Source: Candidatus Dormiibacterota bacterium | GTDB taxonomy: Bacteria; Chloroflexota; Dormibacteria; Aeolococcales; Aeolococcaceae | Assembly (NCBI GenBank): GCA_019245575.1 | Contig: JAFARE010000043.1 | Coordinates: forward strand, 1 to 64,000 | Direction: 5' to 3' | Length of the DNA stretch: 64,000 bases | Shown: positions 51,482-61,277 of the stretch, one piece after another | Position numbering within the stretch: position 1 is the first letter of the stretch | Layout: each line of letters begins with the position of its first letter | Notes under the pieces: generated by a model | Told to the model about the DNA's origin: nothing | Seen by the model: only the letters and a program-made list of their open reading frames with translations | Databases searched by the model: none | Position numbers and translations under genes: made by a program

Positions 51482-52258
51482 ATGTCCGCTGAGCCCTCGA
51501 CCGTCCCCCGCGTTCGCGTGCTCGGCTGCCCCGCCGACGCCGTGGACATGGACGGCGCGGTGCGCTGGCTGCTCGACCTGGTCGACGCGGGCCGTGCCGG
51601 GACCCGCCGGCCGGGGCTGGTGGTGACGCTGAACCCCGAGATGGTGATGCGCGCCCGGCGCGATGCCGCCTTCCGGGAGCACCTCGACGGTGCCGGGCTG
51701 CTCGTGCCCGACGGCATCGGCATCGTGCGGGCGCTGCGCCGCCGGGGACATGCCGAGGCGCAGCGGGTTGGCGGCGCCGATCTCCTCCTGGAGTACTTGC
51801 CTCATGCGGTGCGAATGGAGCACCGCGTAGCGTTGGTCGGAGCGGCGCCCGGCGTGGCGGAGCAGGCGGCCAGACGGCTCGGGGAACGGTTTCCCGGCCT
51901 CCATGTGGTCGCGGCGGACGGGGGACCCCCGGATGCGGCCACCGCCACGCGCGTCAGCGCCGCTCGACCGGAGATCGTGCTGGCGGCCTACGGGGCGGGC
52001 TTGCAAGAAGCCTTCCTCGTGAGGTATCTTGACGCAGTTGGGGCATTTGGGGGGATTGGAGTTGGGGGCAGTCTCGATTACTTCAGCGGCAGGATCAGGC
52101 GCGCGCCGCGCCTCGTGCAGCGGGCGGGCCTAGAGTGGGCCTGGCGACTCGCACGCGAACCGTGGCGCGCAAGAAGGCAGCTCGTGCTGCCTCGGTATTG
52201 GCTGTTGGAGCGCCTGGAAGCGGCCGCGCGCTCCCGGCGGCCGAGCCCAAGACCGTGA
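51482..52258 (+). CDS. WecG/TagA/CpsF-family glycosyltransferase
   Basis: 258 aa, GT26 family, adding N-acetylmannosamine-type sugars to lipid-linked precursors of wall polymers or capsule. It contains VVTLNPEMVMRARRDAAF, LLVPDGIGIVRALRRRG and the C-terminal GIGVGGSLDYFSGRIRRAPR. The usual G-x-PKQE segment is GAGLQEAF here, lacking the Lys. The start is ATG at 51482; GTG at 51449, directly after the rpsI stop, is an alternative. The stop overlaps the next gene as GTGA, suggesting one lipid-linked sugar pathway. Confidence 0.82.
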   Translation: MSAEPSTVPRVRVLGCPADAVDMDGAVRWLLDLVDAGRAGTRRPGLVVTLNPEMVMRARRDAAFREHLDGAGLLVPDGIGIVRALRRRGHAEAQRVGGADLLLEYLPHAVRMEHRVALVGAAPGVAEQAARRLGERFPGLHVVAADGGPPDAATATRVSAARPEIVLAAYGAGLQEAFLVRYLDAVGAFGGIGVGGSLDYFSGRIRRAPRLVQRAGLEWAWRLAREPWRARRQLVLPRYWLLERLEAAARSRRPSPRP

Positions 52259-52965
52259 CGGCGCTCAGCGTCGTCGTGCCGGCGTACAACGAGGAGGACC
52301 GCCTGCCGGCGAGCCTCGAGGCGATGCGCCCGTACCTCGACTCGCTCGGGGAGGACTACGAGCTGCTCGTGGTCGACGACGGCAGCACCGACCGAACCGT
52401 CGCGGTGACGCGCGAGGCTGGCGAGTGCTGGCCGCAGCTGCGGGTCATCCCCCAGGGACGCAACCTGGGCAAGGGAGGCGCGGTGCGCACGGGCATGCTC
52501 GCCGCGACCGGCCGGCTCCGCCTCTTCAGCGACGCCGACCTCAGCACGCCCATCGAGGAGCTGGGGCGCCTGCGCGAGCAGATCACAGGCAGCTGCCACG
52601 TGGCCATCGCGTCGCGAGCCCTGCCTGAAAGCGTCATCGAGGAGCACCAGCCGGGCCGCCGGGAGATGATCGGACGGACCTACAACCGCCTGCTCCGGGT
52701 GCTGGCCCTGCCGGGCCTGAGCGACACCCAGTGCGGCTTCAAGCTGTTCACCGCCGAGGCGGCGGTGGCCTGCTTCGAGCCTCTGAAGACGCTGCGCTTC
52801 GGCTTCGACGCCGAGGTCCTCCTGCGGGCCCGCCGCAACGGGTGGACGGTCGCGGAGGTGCCGGTGCGCTGGCGCCACCGGGAGGATTCGCGGGTCAGCC
52901 CGATGCGCGACTCGGCGCGGACGCTGTACGAGCTCGTGACCCTCAGGATCAACGCCCGCCGCTGA
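52255..52965 (+). CDS. GT2 glycosyltransferase, dolichyl-phosphate glucosyltransferase-like
   Basis: 236-aa GT-A fold enzyme predicted to move a sugar from a nucleotide donor to polyprenyl phosphate. It contains VVPAYNEEDRLPASLEAM, VVDDGSTDRTVA, GKGGAVRTGMLAA, FSDADLSTPIEEL (the DxD site) and DTQCGFKLFTAEAA, which closely follow the DPG synthase pattern. No membrane helices are present. GTG at 52255 overlaps the WecG-like stop; a longer ORF from 52135 overlaps that gene and is unlikely. Polyprenyl-phosphate sugar could feed GT-C enzymes such as the pair at 11.4-14.5 kb. Confidence 0.82.
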   Translation: MTALSVVVPAYNEEDRLPASLEAMRPYLDSLGEDYELLVVDDGSTDRTVAVTREAGECWPQLRVIPQGRNLGKGGAVRTGMLAATGRLRLFSDADLSTPIEELGRLREQITGSCHVAIASRALPESVIEEHQPGRREMIGRTYNRLLRVLALPGLSDTQCGFKLFTAEAAVACFEPLKTLRFGFDAEVLLRARRNGWTVAEVPVRWRHREDSRVSPMRDSARTLYELVTLRINARR

Positions 52966-53036
52966 CCGTGGCCCGGTCGGCGGACGGCCGCTCCTTTAGA
53001 GTCTGGACGCTGCCGTCCGTCCTGAAGGAGAGGGAT

Positions 53037-54140
53037 TTGAGCGCCCCCGGTTCCGCGTCCGCCAAGACGCACGCCGTCGACGCCCGTGTCGCCGAGTCGC
53101 CGCTGGTCAGCCTGCGCTACTTCGTCGACACGTCCGCGACGGACCTCGACGAGCTGGTTGCCGGGCTCGAGCGCGAGATGATCGCGCTCGCTGCCGAGCG
53201 CTCCGCCACGGTGCAGCAGCTGCGGCGCAACGAGGACATCCGCAGCCACGTCCTGAAGGGGCTCAGCCGCTACGCGCCTCGGGATGTGGTCCGCTGCCTC
53301 CACGACGGCCTCGTCCTCACCAGCGATCTGGCCCGCCTCGACGAGCGGACGGCCGACATCCGCCGCCGCCACACCGCGGCGATGGCTGAGCGCGACCTGT
53401 TCCGGGGGCTCGCCAAGACGCTGCGCGACGTCGCCGCCTCGGGCGGCCTCACCGTCAACGAGCGGGCCAACCGCCTGAAGCAGGCGTCACGGCAGATCTT
53501 CCAGATCGTCGATGACGAGCACGAGGCGAGCGCCCGCGCCATCCTCGACGGTCCGATGCAGCGGCTCAGCGACGCCGCCTTCGAGGCCGAGCTGGCGATC
53601 CGCCGCCTGGAACCGGATCCCGTCGCGGCGCGGCAGCACGCGCGCCGCTGTCGCGAAGCCGCGGGCGAGGCCGCGGTGGGGGTCGAACGCCTCGTGCGCC
53701 GGCTCCGGCCGGTCTCCGCCGACCGCGACCTGGTCGAGGCGCTGCGCGAGCTCCTCGCCGACTCGCCCGCGCGCGAGACCGCGCGGTTGCAGGTCATCGG
53801 CCTGCCCCAGCGGTTCTCGCCGATGCTCGAGGTCACCGCGTACCGCGTGGTGGAGGCGGCGGTCGACAACGCAGTCCGCCACGGGCACTCGTCGCGCATC
53901 GACGTGGTGCTCTCCTTCCAGCGCGACCGCATCGGTCTCCTGGTCAAGGACGACGGCGAGGGATTCGACGTCTTCGCCACCGAGGCGCGCCTGGGACGGA
54001 CGCGCGGCCTGGGCCTCATCTCCATGCACGAGCGAGCTGCGCTCGCGGGCAGCCGTCTCGAGGTGCGCAGCCTCATCGGCGAGGGGACCGAGGTGCGGCT
54101 GATGCTGGCGCAGCGCCAGGGGGTTGCGCGTGGCGTCTGA
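53037..54140 (+). CDS. degenerate NarL-type histidine kinase (no phospho-acceptor His)
   Basis: 367 aa, soluble, with a charged N-terminal helical region. SRQIFQIVDDEHEASARAIL then DGPMQRL aligns with SRQVFQIIEEERMRIARDMH then DGPAQSM of the kinase at 15137. The His is Leu170 here, and the N-box Glu is Ala (RVVEAAVDNAVRHGHS). The ATP-lid and G1 elements are kept (VKDDGEGFD, GLISMHERAALAGS). It probably binds ATP but cannot autophosphorylate on the usual residue, so a sensor, scaffold or allosteric partner role is inferred. TTG at 53037 follows AAGGAG with 7-nt spacing. Confidence 0.8.
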   Translation: MSAPGSASAKTHAVDARVAESPLVSLRYFVDTSATDLDELVAGLEREMIALAAERSATVQQLRRNEDIRSHVLKGLSRYAPRDVVRCLHDGLVLTSDLARLDERTADIRRRHTAAMAERDLFRGLAKTLRDVAASGGLTVNERANRLKQASRQIFQIVDDEHEASARAILDGPMQRLSDAAFEAELAIRRLEPDPVAARQHARRCREAAGEAAVGVERLVRRLRPVSADRDLVEALRELLADSPARETARLQVIGLPQRFSPMLEVTAYRVVEAAVDNAVRHGHSSRIDVVLSFQRDRIGLLVKDDGEGFDVFATEARLGRTRGLGLISMHERAALAGSRLEVRSLIGEGTEVRLMLAQRQGVARGV

Positions 54141-54519
54141 GCATGAGCCACGGCGGCTCCTGCGCGAGGACGGCGTCACCGTGGCGCAGAGCGTGGACAC
54201 GGCGACGTCGATGTGGCAGCGCTTCATGGGCCTGATGGGACGCGGCGAGCTTCCCGCGGGGCACGGGTTGTTCATCCATCCGTGCTCGTCGATCCACATG
54301 TTCTTCATGCGCTTTGCCATCGACGCGGCGTTTGTCGACCGGGACCTGCGTGTCGTGCGCGTGTATCACTCGCTGCGTCCCTGGCGGATCACCCGGGTGG
54401 TGCGGCGCGCCAAGGGCGTGTTCGAGCTTCCGGCCGGCACCCTCGCGGGCGCCGGCGTCCAGACCGGTGACACGCTGGAGCTGGTTGCCGCACAGGAGGT
54501 TTCCGGCACACCCGCATAG
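54130..54519 (+). CDS. DUF192 family protein
   Basis: 129 aa. It contains the DUF192 signature: WQRFMGLMGRGELPAGHGLF, HPCSSIHMFFMRFAIDAAFV and VFELPAGTLAGAGVQTGD. Function of the family is unknown. Many members are secreted, but no signal peptide is seen here. GTG at 54130 overlaps the end of the degenerate kinase gene by 11 bp; TTG at 54124 is an alternative. It converges on the duplicated-domain secreted gene. Confidence 0.8.
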   Translation: MASEHEPRRLLREDGVTVAQSVDTATSMWQRFMGLMGRGELPAGHGLFIHPCSSIHMFFMRFAIDAAFVDRDLRVVRVYHSLRPWRITRVVRRAKGVFELPAGTLAGAGVQTGDTLELVAAQEVSGTPA

Positions 54520-54549
54520 TGGGCCGCCTCGGTGGCGCGGGGCGGGGCG

Positions 54550-55389
54550 CTAGTGCAGGTTCGCCGTGCGCTGCTGCATGACGAAGCTCGAGTCGCCGCC
54601 CATGGTCACCAGCACCGACGTGAAACCGGGCGCGAACGGACCCAGGTCATCCGACTCCTGGTCGTTGTTGTAGTCCATGTGGGAGATGCCCTGGCCGTGC
54701 GTGATGGTGATGGTCATCTTCTGGTGCGTGCCGTTGCAGGTGACGCTGGGGACGTACACGTTGCCGGCGGCGTCGTTGGGATAGGAATCCTCATCGGCCT
54801 CGGCGTAGATGTAGTCGTTGTCACCCGACGGGCACTCGATGGTGACCTTGGCGGCGATGTCGCCGTTGCTGTCGACGGATGCGCTGTCCAGCGTGATGTG
54901 CGTATCGTCGGGGACGTCAATCGTGCGCTGCTGCGTGGTGAAGTCCGACTGGCCACCGACGGAAACCAGCACTGCGACCTCGCCAGGGGCAAACGTCAGT
55001 ATGTCGTCGGACTCGATGTCGTTGTTGTAGTCCATGTGGGAGATGCCCCGGCCGTGCACGATGGTCACGGTGAGCTTCTGCGTCTTCCCCGTGCAGATGA
55101 AGCTGTTCACATACTCGTTGCCGGCGGCCTCGTTGGTGTACACGTCCTGGTCCGCCTCGGCGTAGATGTAGTTGTTGTCGCCCTTGGGACACTGCAGGTA
55201 GAGCTTCACGGCCAGGTCGCCGCCGGCGGTCACCTCGCCCGACTTGATCGAGATCTGCGTCTTGCCCGCGGCGGAAGCGCCGTGCACCGCGAGCGTGCCG
55301 GCGCCGAGCGCCAGCACGGCTGCTGTGACAACCGCGAATCGCCGCCGGCGTGCGGCGACACTCTGTGTGACCACCCTCTCCACCCCCAT
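54550..55389 (-). CDS. secreted protein with two copies of an unrecognised domain
   Basis: 279 aa. A basic N-terminus and hydrophobic core with ASA before residue 41 form a signal peptide. Two repeats of about 114 aa follow (about 43-157 and 164-277). Both contain CPxGDNxYIYAEADxDxYxN, AAGNxYV, a second Cys exactly 32 residues after the first, GISHMDYNND and ESDD...FAPG. One disulfide per repeat and acidic, possibly Ca-binding loops are plausible. No family recognised. ATG at 55389; an ATG at 55398 is also possible. It is divergent from the ComF-like gene. Confidence 0.75.
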   Translation of the reverse strand: MGVERVVTQSVAARRRRFAVVTAAVLALGAGTLAVHGASAAGKTQISIKSGEVTAGGDLAVKLYLQCPKGDNNYIYAEADQDVYTNEAAGNEYVNSFICTGKTQKLTVTIVHGRGISHMDYNNDIESDDILTFAPGEVAVLVSVGGQSDFTTQQRTIDVPDDTHITLDSASVDSNGDIAAKVTIECPSGDNDYIYAEADEDSYPNDAAGNVYVPSVTCNGTHQKMTITITHGQGISHMDYNNDQESDDLGPFAPGFTSVLVTMGGDSSFVMQQRTANLH

Positions 55390-55502
55390 TGCGAACATTT
55401 GCCGACCGAGCCCGCCGGCGCGATCTTGGCACCTGGCGGAGACGTTCCGCAAGCAGGCGGTCTGTCCGCGGCGCCGCCTGTTTGCGCGCGCATCGTGGGC
55501 GG

Positions 55503-56138
55503 ATGTGGCGCCATGCGGCACGTCTCGTCCTCGACGCCCTCGCGCCGCGACGCTGCGCCGTGTGCGAGCGTGTCGCCGGTGACGCGCTCTGCCCGCCGTG
55601 TCTCGAGGAGATGTGCGCCCGCCGTCCGCCCGCATCCCGGACGACGCCGCACGGCCTCGCCGCGGCCGGATTCGAGTTCGAGGGCGCCGTTCGCGCCGCC
55701 CTGCACGGGGGCAAGTACCGCGGCGACCGCGCCGCGCTCCGCCTCCTCGCCGCGGTTGCGGTGCCGCGGCTCCGCGCACGCCTCCCGCTGCCGGCGGCGG
55801 TGACGTGCGTGCCGCTGGGGCGCCGCCGCCTGCGCAGCCGCGGCTACAACCAGGCGGAGGAGATCGCCGGGGTCGTGGCCACGGAGCTGGACTGCCCGTT
55901 CGTGGCGGGGCTCGAGCGGCTGCGCGACACGCCGCCGCAGTCGAGCCGCGACGAGGGCGAGCGCCGCCGCAATGTGGCCGGCGCGTTCATGTGGCGCGGT
56001 GTCGACCTGGAGGGGGCGCGGCTCTGGCTCGTCGACGACGTGCTGACCACCGGCGCCACCACGTCGGCCGCCGCAAGCGCACTCGAAGCCGCGGGCGCGA
56101 CACGCGTCGATGTCGCGGTTGTCGCGGCTGTCCTGTGA
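55503..56138 (+). CDS. ComF-family phosphoribosyltransferase-like protein
   Basis: 211 aa. The N-terminal zinc ribbon CAVCERVAGDALCPPC precedes a type I PRTase domain with the PRPP loop LWLVDDVLTTGATTSAA. It also has VPLGRRRLRSRGYNQAEEI and DTPPQSSRDEGERRRNVAGA, typical of ComF. In naturally competent bacteria ComF is needed for DNA uptake; the enzymatic reaction is not established. ATG at 55503. It lies upstream of the hibernation factor gene on the same strand. Confidence 0.88.
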   Translation: MWRHAARLVLDALAPRRCAVCERVAGDALCPPCLEEMCARRPPASRTTPHGLAAAGFEFEGAVRAALHGGKYRGDRAALRLLAAVAVPRLRARLPLPAAVTCVPLGRRRLRSRGYNQAEEIAGVVATELDCPFVAGLERLRDTPPQSSRDEGERRRNVAGAFMWRGVDLEGARLWLVDDVLTTGATTSAAASALEAAGATRVDVAVVAAVL

Positions 56139-56212
56139 GCCCCGCGAGCGCCGTATGATCGAGGCACATGGCCCAGGCAGGCCCGCGACGCGGCTTGCGC
56201 GGCGGGGCGGAC

Positions 56213-56548
56213 ATGCGCGTGAGCATCACCGCCCGCACCCCAGACCCGGCGCAGGTGCGCGCATACGCGGAAGTGCGGCTCGCCCGGCTGCAGCGCCACT
56301 CGCGCCTCTACGACGTCAGCGTCGTGGTGGAGGCGGACCCCAAGCACCAGCCCGTGTGCAGTGCGGAGGTCGTCGTGCATCTGCACCACCACGTGCGCCT
56401 GGTCGCCACCGCCGCGGCGGCGACCGCGCAGGAGGCGATTGACGCGGCCGTGGGCCGCGCCGACCGCCAGGTGCTGCGACGCAAGGACCGGGTCACCGAG
56501 CGCAAGGGGCACCTGGGCGCGGACGGCGTCGGTCCCGCGCCGGCCTGA
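56213..56548 (+). CDS. ribosome hibernation factor, short HPF/RaiA type
   Basis: 111 aa, S30AE domain: [60 protein letters not shown]. Binds the decoding centre of stalled 70S ribosomes. The C-terminal dimerisation domain of long HPF is missing, as in short HPF or RaiA. The start at 56213 aligns with the family; ATG at 56168 would add 15 residues. It lies 56 bp before secA, a common neighbour in Gram-positive-type genomes. Confidence 0.82.
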   Translation: MRVSITARTPDPAQVRAYAEVRLARLQRHSRLYDVSVVVEADPKHQPVCSAEVVVHLHHHVRLVATAAAATAQEAIDAAVGRADRQVLRRKDRVTERKGHLGADGVGPAPA

Positions 56549-56604
56549 GGCCGCCGCCGGCACGGTTTGGCTCCGGCCGAGCCCTGCCATCATGTAGGCA
56601 GGCC

Positions 56605-59553
56605 ATGCCAGTCACCACCAAGCTGCTGAACGCCGTCATGGGCGACCCCGTCAAGCGCGAGATGAAGCGCTACCAGGCGGTGATTGACGAGATCAACGAC
56701 CTGGAGGAGGAGATCGCCGCCCTGCGCGACGCCGAGCTCCGGGAGAAGACGCGGGAGTTCCGGGAGCGGCTGGAGATCAGCGGACCCGACATCAGCCACG
56801 GCCAGTCGGCGTCGAGCGCGTACGCCTCCAGGCTCGTGGAGACGGCGGAGGAGCACGAGGAGGCCGAGATGGCTCGCGCCGAAGCCGCGGAGCGGGAGGC
56901 ACGCCGGGCCGAGGCGCTCGACGAGCTGCTGCCCGAGGCCTTCGCCGTGGTGCGCGAGGCGTCCAAGCGGACGCTGGGGATGCGCCATTTCGACGTGCAG
57001 CTCATCGGCGGTGTCGTGCTGCACCAGGGCCGCATCGCCGAGATGAAGACCGGCGAGGGCAAGACGCTCGTGGCCACGCTGCCCCTGTACCTCAACGCGC
57101 TCGAGTGGCGCGGCGCGCATCTGGTGACGGTGAACGACTACCTGGCGCGCCGCGACGCCGGATGGAACGGCCCGCTGTACCACATGCTCGGCATGAGCGT
57201 CGGTGTCATCTCAGGCCAGGACCAGAACGGCCTCCCGGTCTCGTACATCTACGACCCCGAGTACAGCGACGAGTCGCATCCGGATCCGCGCCTGCAGCAC
57301 ATGCGCCCCTGCACGCGGCGCGAGGCGTACGCGGCCGACATCACCTACGCCACCAACAACGAGCTCGGGTTCGACTACCTGCGCGACAACATGGCCCAGA
57401 GCCTGGATCAGTGCGTGCAGCGGCGCCTGCACTACGCGATCGTCGACGAGGTCGACTCCATCCTCATCGACGAGGCACGCACGCCGCTGATCATCAGCGG
57501 CCAGGCCAGCGAGCCCACCGAGAAGTACTACACGTACGCGCGTCTGATCCCGCGCCTCGCCCTCGAGGACGACTACACCATCGACGAGAAGACGAAGTCG
57601 GCGACGCTGACCGACGAGGGCGCGGAGAAGATCGAGAAATGGACGGGCATCGACAACGTGTACGACATGGAGCACGTGGTCGAGGCGCACCAGATCAACC
57701 AGGCGCTGCGCGCACACGCGCTCTACCTGCGCGACCGCGACTACATCGTGCGCGACGGCGAGGTGGTCATCGTCGACGAGTTCACCGGCCGCACCATGCC
57801 CGGCAGGCGCTGGTCCGACGGGCTGCACCAGGCGATCGAGGCCAAGGAAGGCGTGAAGGTGCAGCAGGAGAACGTGACCCTGGCGACGATCACCTTCCAG
57901 AACTTCTTCCGTCTGTACGACAAGCTGGCCGGCATGACCGGAACGGCGATCACCGAGGCCGAGGAGTTCCACAAGATCTACAACCTCGAGGTGGTGCCGA
58001 TCCCCACGCACCAGCCGATGATCCGCGCCGACGAGTCCGACCTCATCTACAAGACCGAGGAGGCGAAGTTCAAGGCGGTCGTCGACGAGATCGCCGAGCG
58101 GAACAAGCAGGGCCAGCCGATCCTCGTCGGCACCACGAGCATCGAGAAGAGCGAGCGGCTCTCGCGCCTGCTGGAGAAGCGGGGCATCCTGCACTCGGTG
58201 CTCAACGCCAAGCTGCACGAGCGCGAGGCCGCGATCGTGGCCGAGGCAGGGCAGCCCGGCGCCGTCACCATCGCCACCAACATGGCGGGCCGCGGCACCG
58301 ACATCGTGCTGGGCGAGCGCGTGCCGGACCTCGGCGGGCTCTACATCATCGGCACGGAGCGGCACGAGTCACGGCGCATCGACAACCAGCTGCGCGGCCG
58401 CTCCGGACGGCAGGGCGATCCCGGTGAGTCGCGGTTCTTCCTGTCCTTCGAGGACGACCTGATGCGCGTCTTCGGCGGCGAGCGCATGCAGGGCATCATG
58501 GACCGCCTGCGCGTGCCCGATGATCAGCCCATCGAGTCGCGCATGGTGTCGCGGCAGATCGAGGGCGCGCAGTCGCGCGTCGAGGGCCACAACTTCGACT
58601 CGCGCCGCCACGTCGTCGAGTACGACGACGTGATGAACAAGCAGCGCGAGATCATCTACGGCGAGCGGCGCAAGATCCTCGAGGGCACCGACACCAAGGC
58701 GAACTTCAGCGCGATGGTGGAGCACGTGGTGCAGTCGGAGGTGCCGCTGTTCTGCGAGGGACGCAACCGCGAGGCCTGGGACCTCGAGGGTCTGTGGGAC
58801 CGCATGCGCCAGTTCGCGCCGCTGCCGCCGCTGAGCGAGGTGAATGCTGAGAGCCTCGGCTCGACCGTGGACGAGGTGGCCGAGACGCTCACCGGCGAGC
58901 TCACGTCGCTGTATGACGAGAAGGAGCAGCAGCACGGCCCGGAGCTGATGCGCCAGGTCGAGCAGTCGCTGATGCTGCAGGTCATCGACGCGCGCTGGCG
59001 CGCGTACCTCACGCAGATGGACCACCTGCGTGAGGGGATCGGGCTGCAGGCGTATGGCCAGAAGGACCCGCTGGTGGAGTACAAGCAGGCGGCGTTCGAG
59101 TCCTTCCAGGACCTGACCGAGGATATCCAGCGCGAGATCGTGCGCGCGCTGCTCAACGTGCAGATCCAGCGCGTGGAGCCATCGCCCGACGGTGATGGCG
59201 CAGCGCCCGCCGCCGGCGCCGCCGAGGCGACGGCGCCTCCATCGCCGCGCGCCGACCGTCCCGGCGCGGAGAGCAACGGCGAGCAGGTGCCCCCCGCGCG
59301 TCCCGCCGCATCGGCGGCGAGCGGTGCGCTGGCCCGTGCAACCGGCGCGTCCGGTCGCGCCAACCTCCCCCTGCCGTCACAGCCGGCGATTCGCAACGTC
59401 GTCGAGTCGTCAGGCGCCGGCACGCGCCGCGTCGACGGCCCCGCTGCTGCGCCGGGCGCCGCGACGGGCAACGGCAAGCCCGGCAAGGTCGGCCGCAATC
59501 AGCCATGCCCCTGCGGCTCGGGCAAGAAGTACAAGTACTGTCACGGCCGCTAG
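56605..59553 (+). CDS. secA: preprotein translocase ATPase SecA
   Basis: 982-aa motor driving proteins through SecYEG. It has Walker [15 protein letters not shown], the [18 protein letters not shown] helicase motif, [13 protein letters not shown], the helical scaffold ([20 protein letters not shown]) and the C-terminal zinc-SecB motif [14 protein letters not shown]. Two insertions are visible: residues about 58-102 (Glu/Ala/Arg-rich helix) and about 203-237 ([20 protein letters not shown]). A Pro/Ala-rich linker of about 110 residues precedes the zinc motif. ATG at 56605. Confidence 0.97.
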   Translation: MPVTTKLLNAVMGDPVKREMKRYQAVIDEINDLEEEIAALRDAELREKTREFRERLEISGPDISHGQSASSAYASRLVETAEEHEEAEMARAEAAEREARRAEALDELLPEAFAVVREASKRTLGMRHFDVQLIGGVVLHQGRIAEMKTGEGKTLVATLPLYLNALEWRGAHLVTVNDYLARRDAGWNGPLYHMLGMSVGVISGQDQNGLPVSYIYDPEYSDESHPDPRLQHMRPCTRREAYAADITYATNNELGFDYLRDNMAQSLDQCVQRRLHYAIVDEVDSILIDEARTPLIISGQASEPTEKYYTYARLIPRLALEDDYTIDEKTKSATLTDEGAEKIEKWTGIDNVYDMEHVVEAHQINQALRAHALYLRDRDYIVRDGEVVIVDEFTGRTMPGRRWSDGLHQAIEAKEGVKVQQENVTLATITFQNFFRLYDKLAGMTGTAITEAEEFHKIYNLEVVPIPTHQPMIRADESDLIYKTEEAKFKAVVDEIAERNKQGQPILVGTTSIEKSERLSRLLEKRGILHSVLNAKLHEREAAIVAEAGQPGAVTIATNMAGRGTDIVLGERVPDLGGLYIIGTERHESRRIDNQLRGRSGRQGDPGESRFFLSFEDDLMRVFGGERMQGIMDRLRVPDDQPIESRMVSRQIEGAQSRVEGHNFDSRRHVVEYDDVMNKQREIIYGERRKILEGTDTKANFSAMVEHVVQSEVPLFCEGRNREAWDLEGLWDRMRQFAPLPPLSEVNAESLGSTVDEVAETLTGELTSLYDEKEQQHGPELMRQVEQSLMLQVIDARWRAYLTQMDHLREGIGLQAYGQKDPLVEYKQAAFESFQDLTEDIQREIVRALLNVQIQRVEPSPDGDGAAPAAGAAEATAPPSPRADRPGAESNGEQVPPARPAASAASGALARATGASGRANLPLPSQPAIRNVVESSGAGTRRVDGPAAAPGAATGNGKPGKVGRNQPCPCGSGKKYKYCHGR

Positions 59554-59657
59554 CAGCGGTCGAGGAACACACGCACGCCACGGCCTGAGGTCACCGCAGG
59601 CGGGCGCTAGCCCAGCCGCTGCAAGGATTTGCGCGCCCCGACGTTTGTACGTTCGGG

Positions 59658-61277
59658 ATGGGATTCACTCGTTCGGCGCGGCTGACGGGCGGCCTCGGTG
59701 CCGCGCTGCTCTGCTCCCTCGGTTTGGCCGTCGCTGCCCGCGCGGATTCGCCGCAGTTCACCGTGGGGGTGCTTCCCCAGGCGACGGGCGTGACATACGG
59801 CGCGGCGGCCGGCGGCCGCAACGAGGACGTTGAGCCGGGCATCGGTGTCGGCGGCGACGGTGTGATCTGGGTCGGCTCAAACCTGGACGTCAACACATCC
59901 GCGGATCCGCGCACGGCCGTCGCCATCGCCGGTGAGGACATATGGAAGTCCACGGACGGCGGGCAGACGTTCCAGTGGGTGGCGGCGCCGTTCAACGAGA
60001 CCAGCAGCACGGCCGGGCTAGGCGGCGAGGACAGTGACCTCACCGTTGCGCCGGTCAAGAACGCGAATGGCTTCTACAACGTCTATGCGACCAGCCTGTA
60101 TGTGGCGGCGAGCAACATGGCGTACTCGCAGGACGGAGGCGCCACCTGGACGGACATCACCCTGGGCGGCATCCCGGCGCAGGACCGGCCCTGGATCGCA
60201 GCCGACGGAGCGTGCACGTTCTACCTGACCTATCACCAGCTGCCGCTCTTCTCGCCGATCGTGAACAAGTACGACGTATGCAACCTGACCAACATTGGCG
60301 CGGGGTTCACCCTCAACCCGGTGCAGTCGACGGCGCTCTTCACTCAGAACACGATCCCGGGTCTGACCAATGCCTTCGGAAAGACGATCGTGGACAACTC
60401 GTCAACGTCGCCCTTCCAGCACAACGTGTACGTGCCCATGGAGGCGTGCAACCTCACGACGCCGACCGACTACTTCAACAACGTGGTGGGAACCGCGGAG
60501 CAGGTGCCGACCTGCCCCACCGGCGTCAACACCGAGGTGGAGATCGGCGTCAGCACGGACGGTGGGCAGACGTACAACGACTACGTCGTCGCGTACAACG
60601 GCAACGGCGAGACGCAGGTCTGGCCGACATCCCTTGGTGTGGACGCCACGGGTGAGCTCTACATGGTGTGGAGCGACAACCATCACGGCTACCTGTCGAC
60701 GTCGACGGATGGCGGCAAGACGTGGAGCGCGAAGCAGCAGATCGACGCCTCACTTGTAGGAACGGTGACCTATCCGACGGTCGCGGCGGCGGACAAGGGG
60801 ATCGTCGACGTGGCGTACTACGCCACGTCCGCGGCCGGCGACGCCAACGACCTGACGGTCATGGGGACACCCGGGTCGCCCACCTCGGCGCAGTGGCACC
60901 TGTACTGGCAGGCGTCCAGCAACGGCGGCACCTCGTTCAGCGCGCCGCAGGCGGTGACCACCACCAACCATACGGGCGTGCTCTGCACCATGGGCAGCGC
61001 CTGCTCCATCAGCGGCAGCCGCAACCTCTACGACGACTTCGGTGTCGTCATCAGCCCGGTGACGGGCAACCCCACGATCGCCTTCGATGCCGACCAGCCC
61101 TTCAACGCGCCGCTCGGCAACGCCGCGGTGGATCCGTACACGGCATATGCCACCGAGGTGAGCCAGCCGTCGAGCTCCACACCGGAAGCTCCGGTGAGCG
61201 CGGCGCTGGTCATGGGTGGTCTGGTCAGCGTGCTCGGCGCGGCCGCTCTTCGTCGCCGGCGCTCGCAGCAGCGCTGA
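59658..61277 (+). CDS. secreted Asp-box (BNR) beta-propeller protein with C-terminal anchor
   Basis: 539 aa. A signal peptide (GLGAALLCSLGLAVAARADS) is followed by a sialidase-type propeller with Asp-box motifs STDGGQTF, SQDGGATW, STDGGQTY and STDGGKTW, and a looser SSNGGTSF. It has no recognisable sialidase catalytic residues, so an enzymatic role is unsupported. The last 32 residues are TPEAP, a hydrophobic helix (VSAALVMGGLVSVLGAAAL) and RRRRSQQR, a tripartite sorting-like tail. Likely surface-exposed. ATG at 59658. The 3' end overlaps the convergent small gene by 53 bp. Confidence 0.75.
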   Translation: MGFTRSARLTGGLGAALLCSLGLAVAARADSPQFTVGVLPQATGVTYGAAAGGRNEDVEPGIGVGGDGVIWVGSNLDVNTSADPRTAVAIAGEDIWKSTDGGQTFQWVAAPFNETSSTAGLGGEDSDLTVAPVKNANGFYNVYATSLYVAASNMAYSQDGGATWTDITLGGIPAQDRPWIAADGACTFYLTYHQLPLFSPIVNKYDVCNLTNIGAGFTLNPVQSTALFTQNTIPGLTNAFGKTIVDNSSTSPFQHNVYVPMEACNLTTPTDYFNNVVGTAEQVPTCPTGVNTEVEIGVSTDGGQTYNDYVVAYNGNGETQVWPTSLGVDATGELYMVWSDNHHGYLSTSTDGGKTWSAKQQIDASLVGTVTYPTVAAADKGIVDVAYYATSAAGDANDLTVMGTPGSPTSAQWHLYWQASSNGGTSFSAPQAVTTTNHTGVLCTMGSACSISGSRNLYDDFGVVISPVTGNPTIAFDADQPFNAPLGNAAVDPYTAYATEVSQPSSSTPEAPVSAALVMGGLVSVLGAAALRRRRSQQR

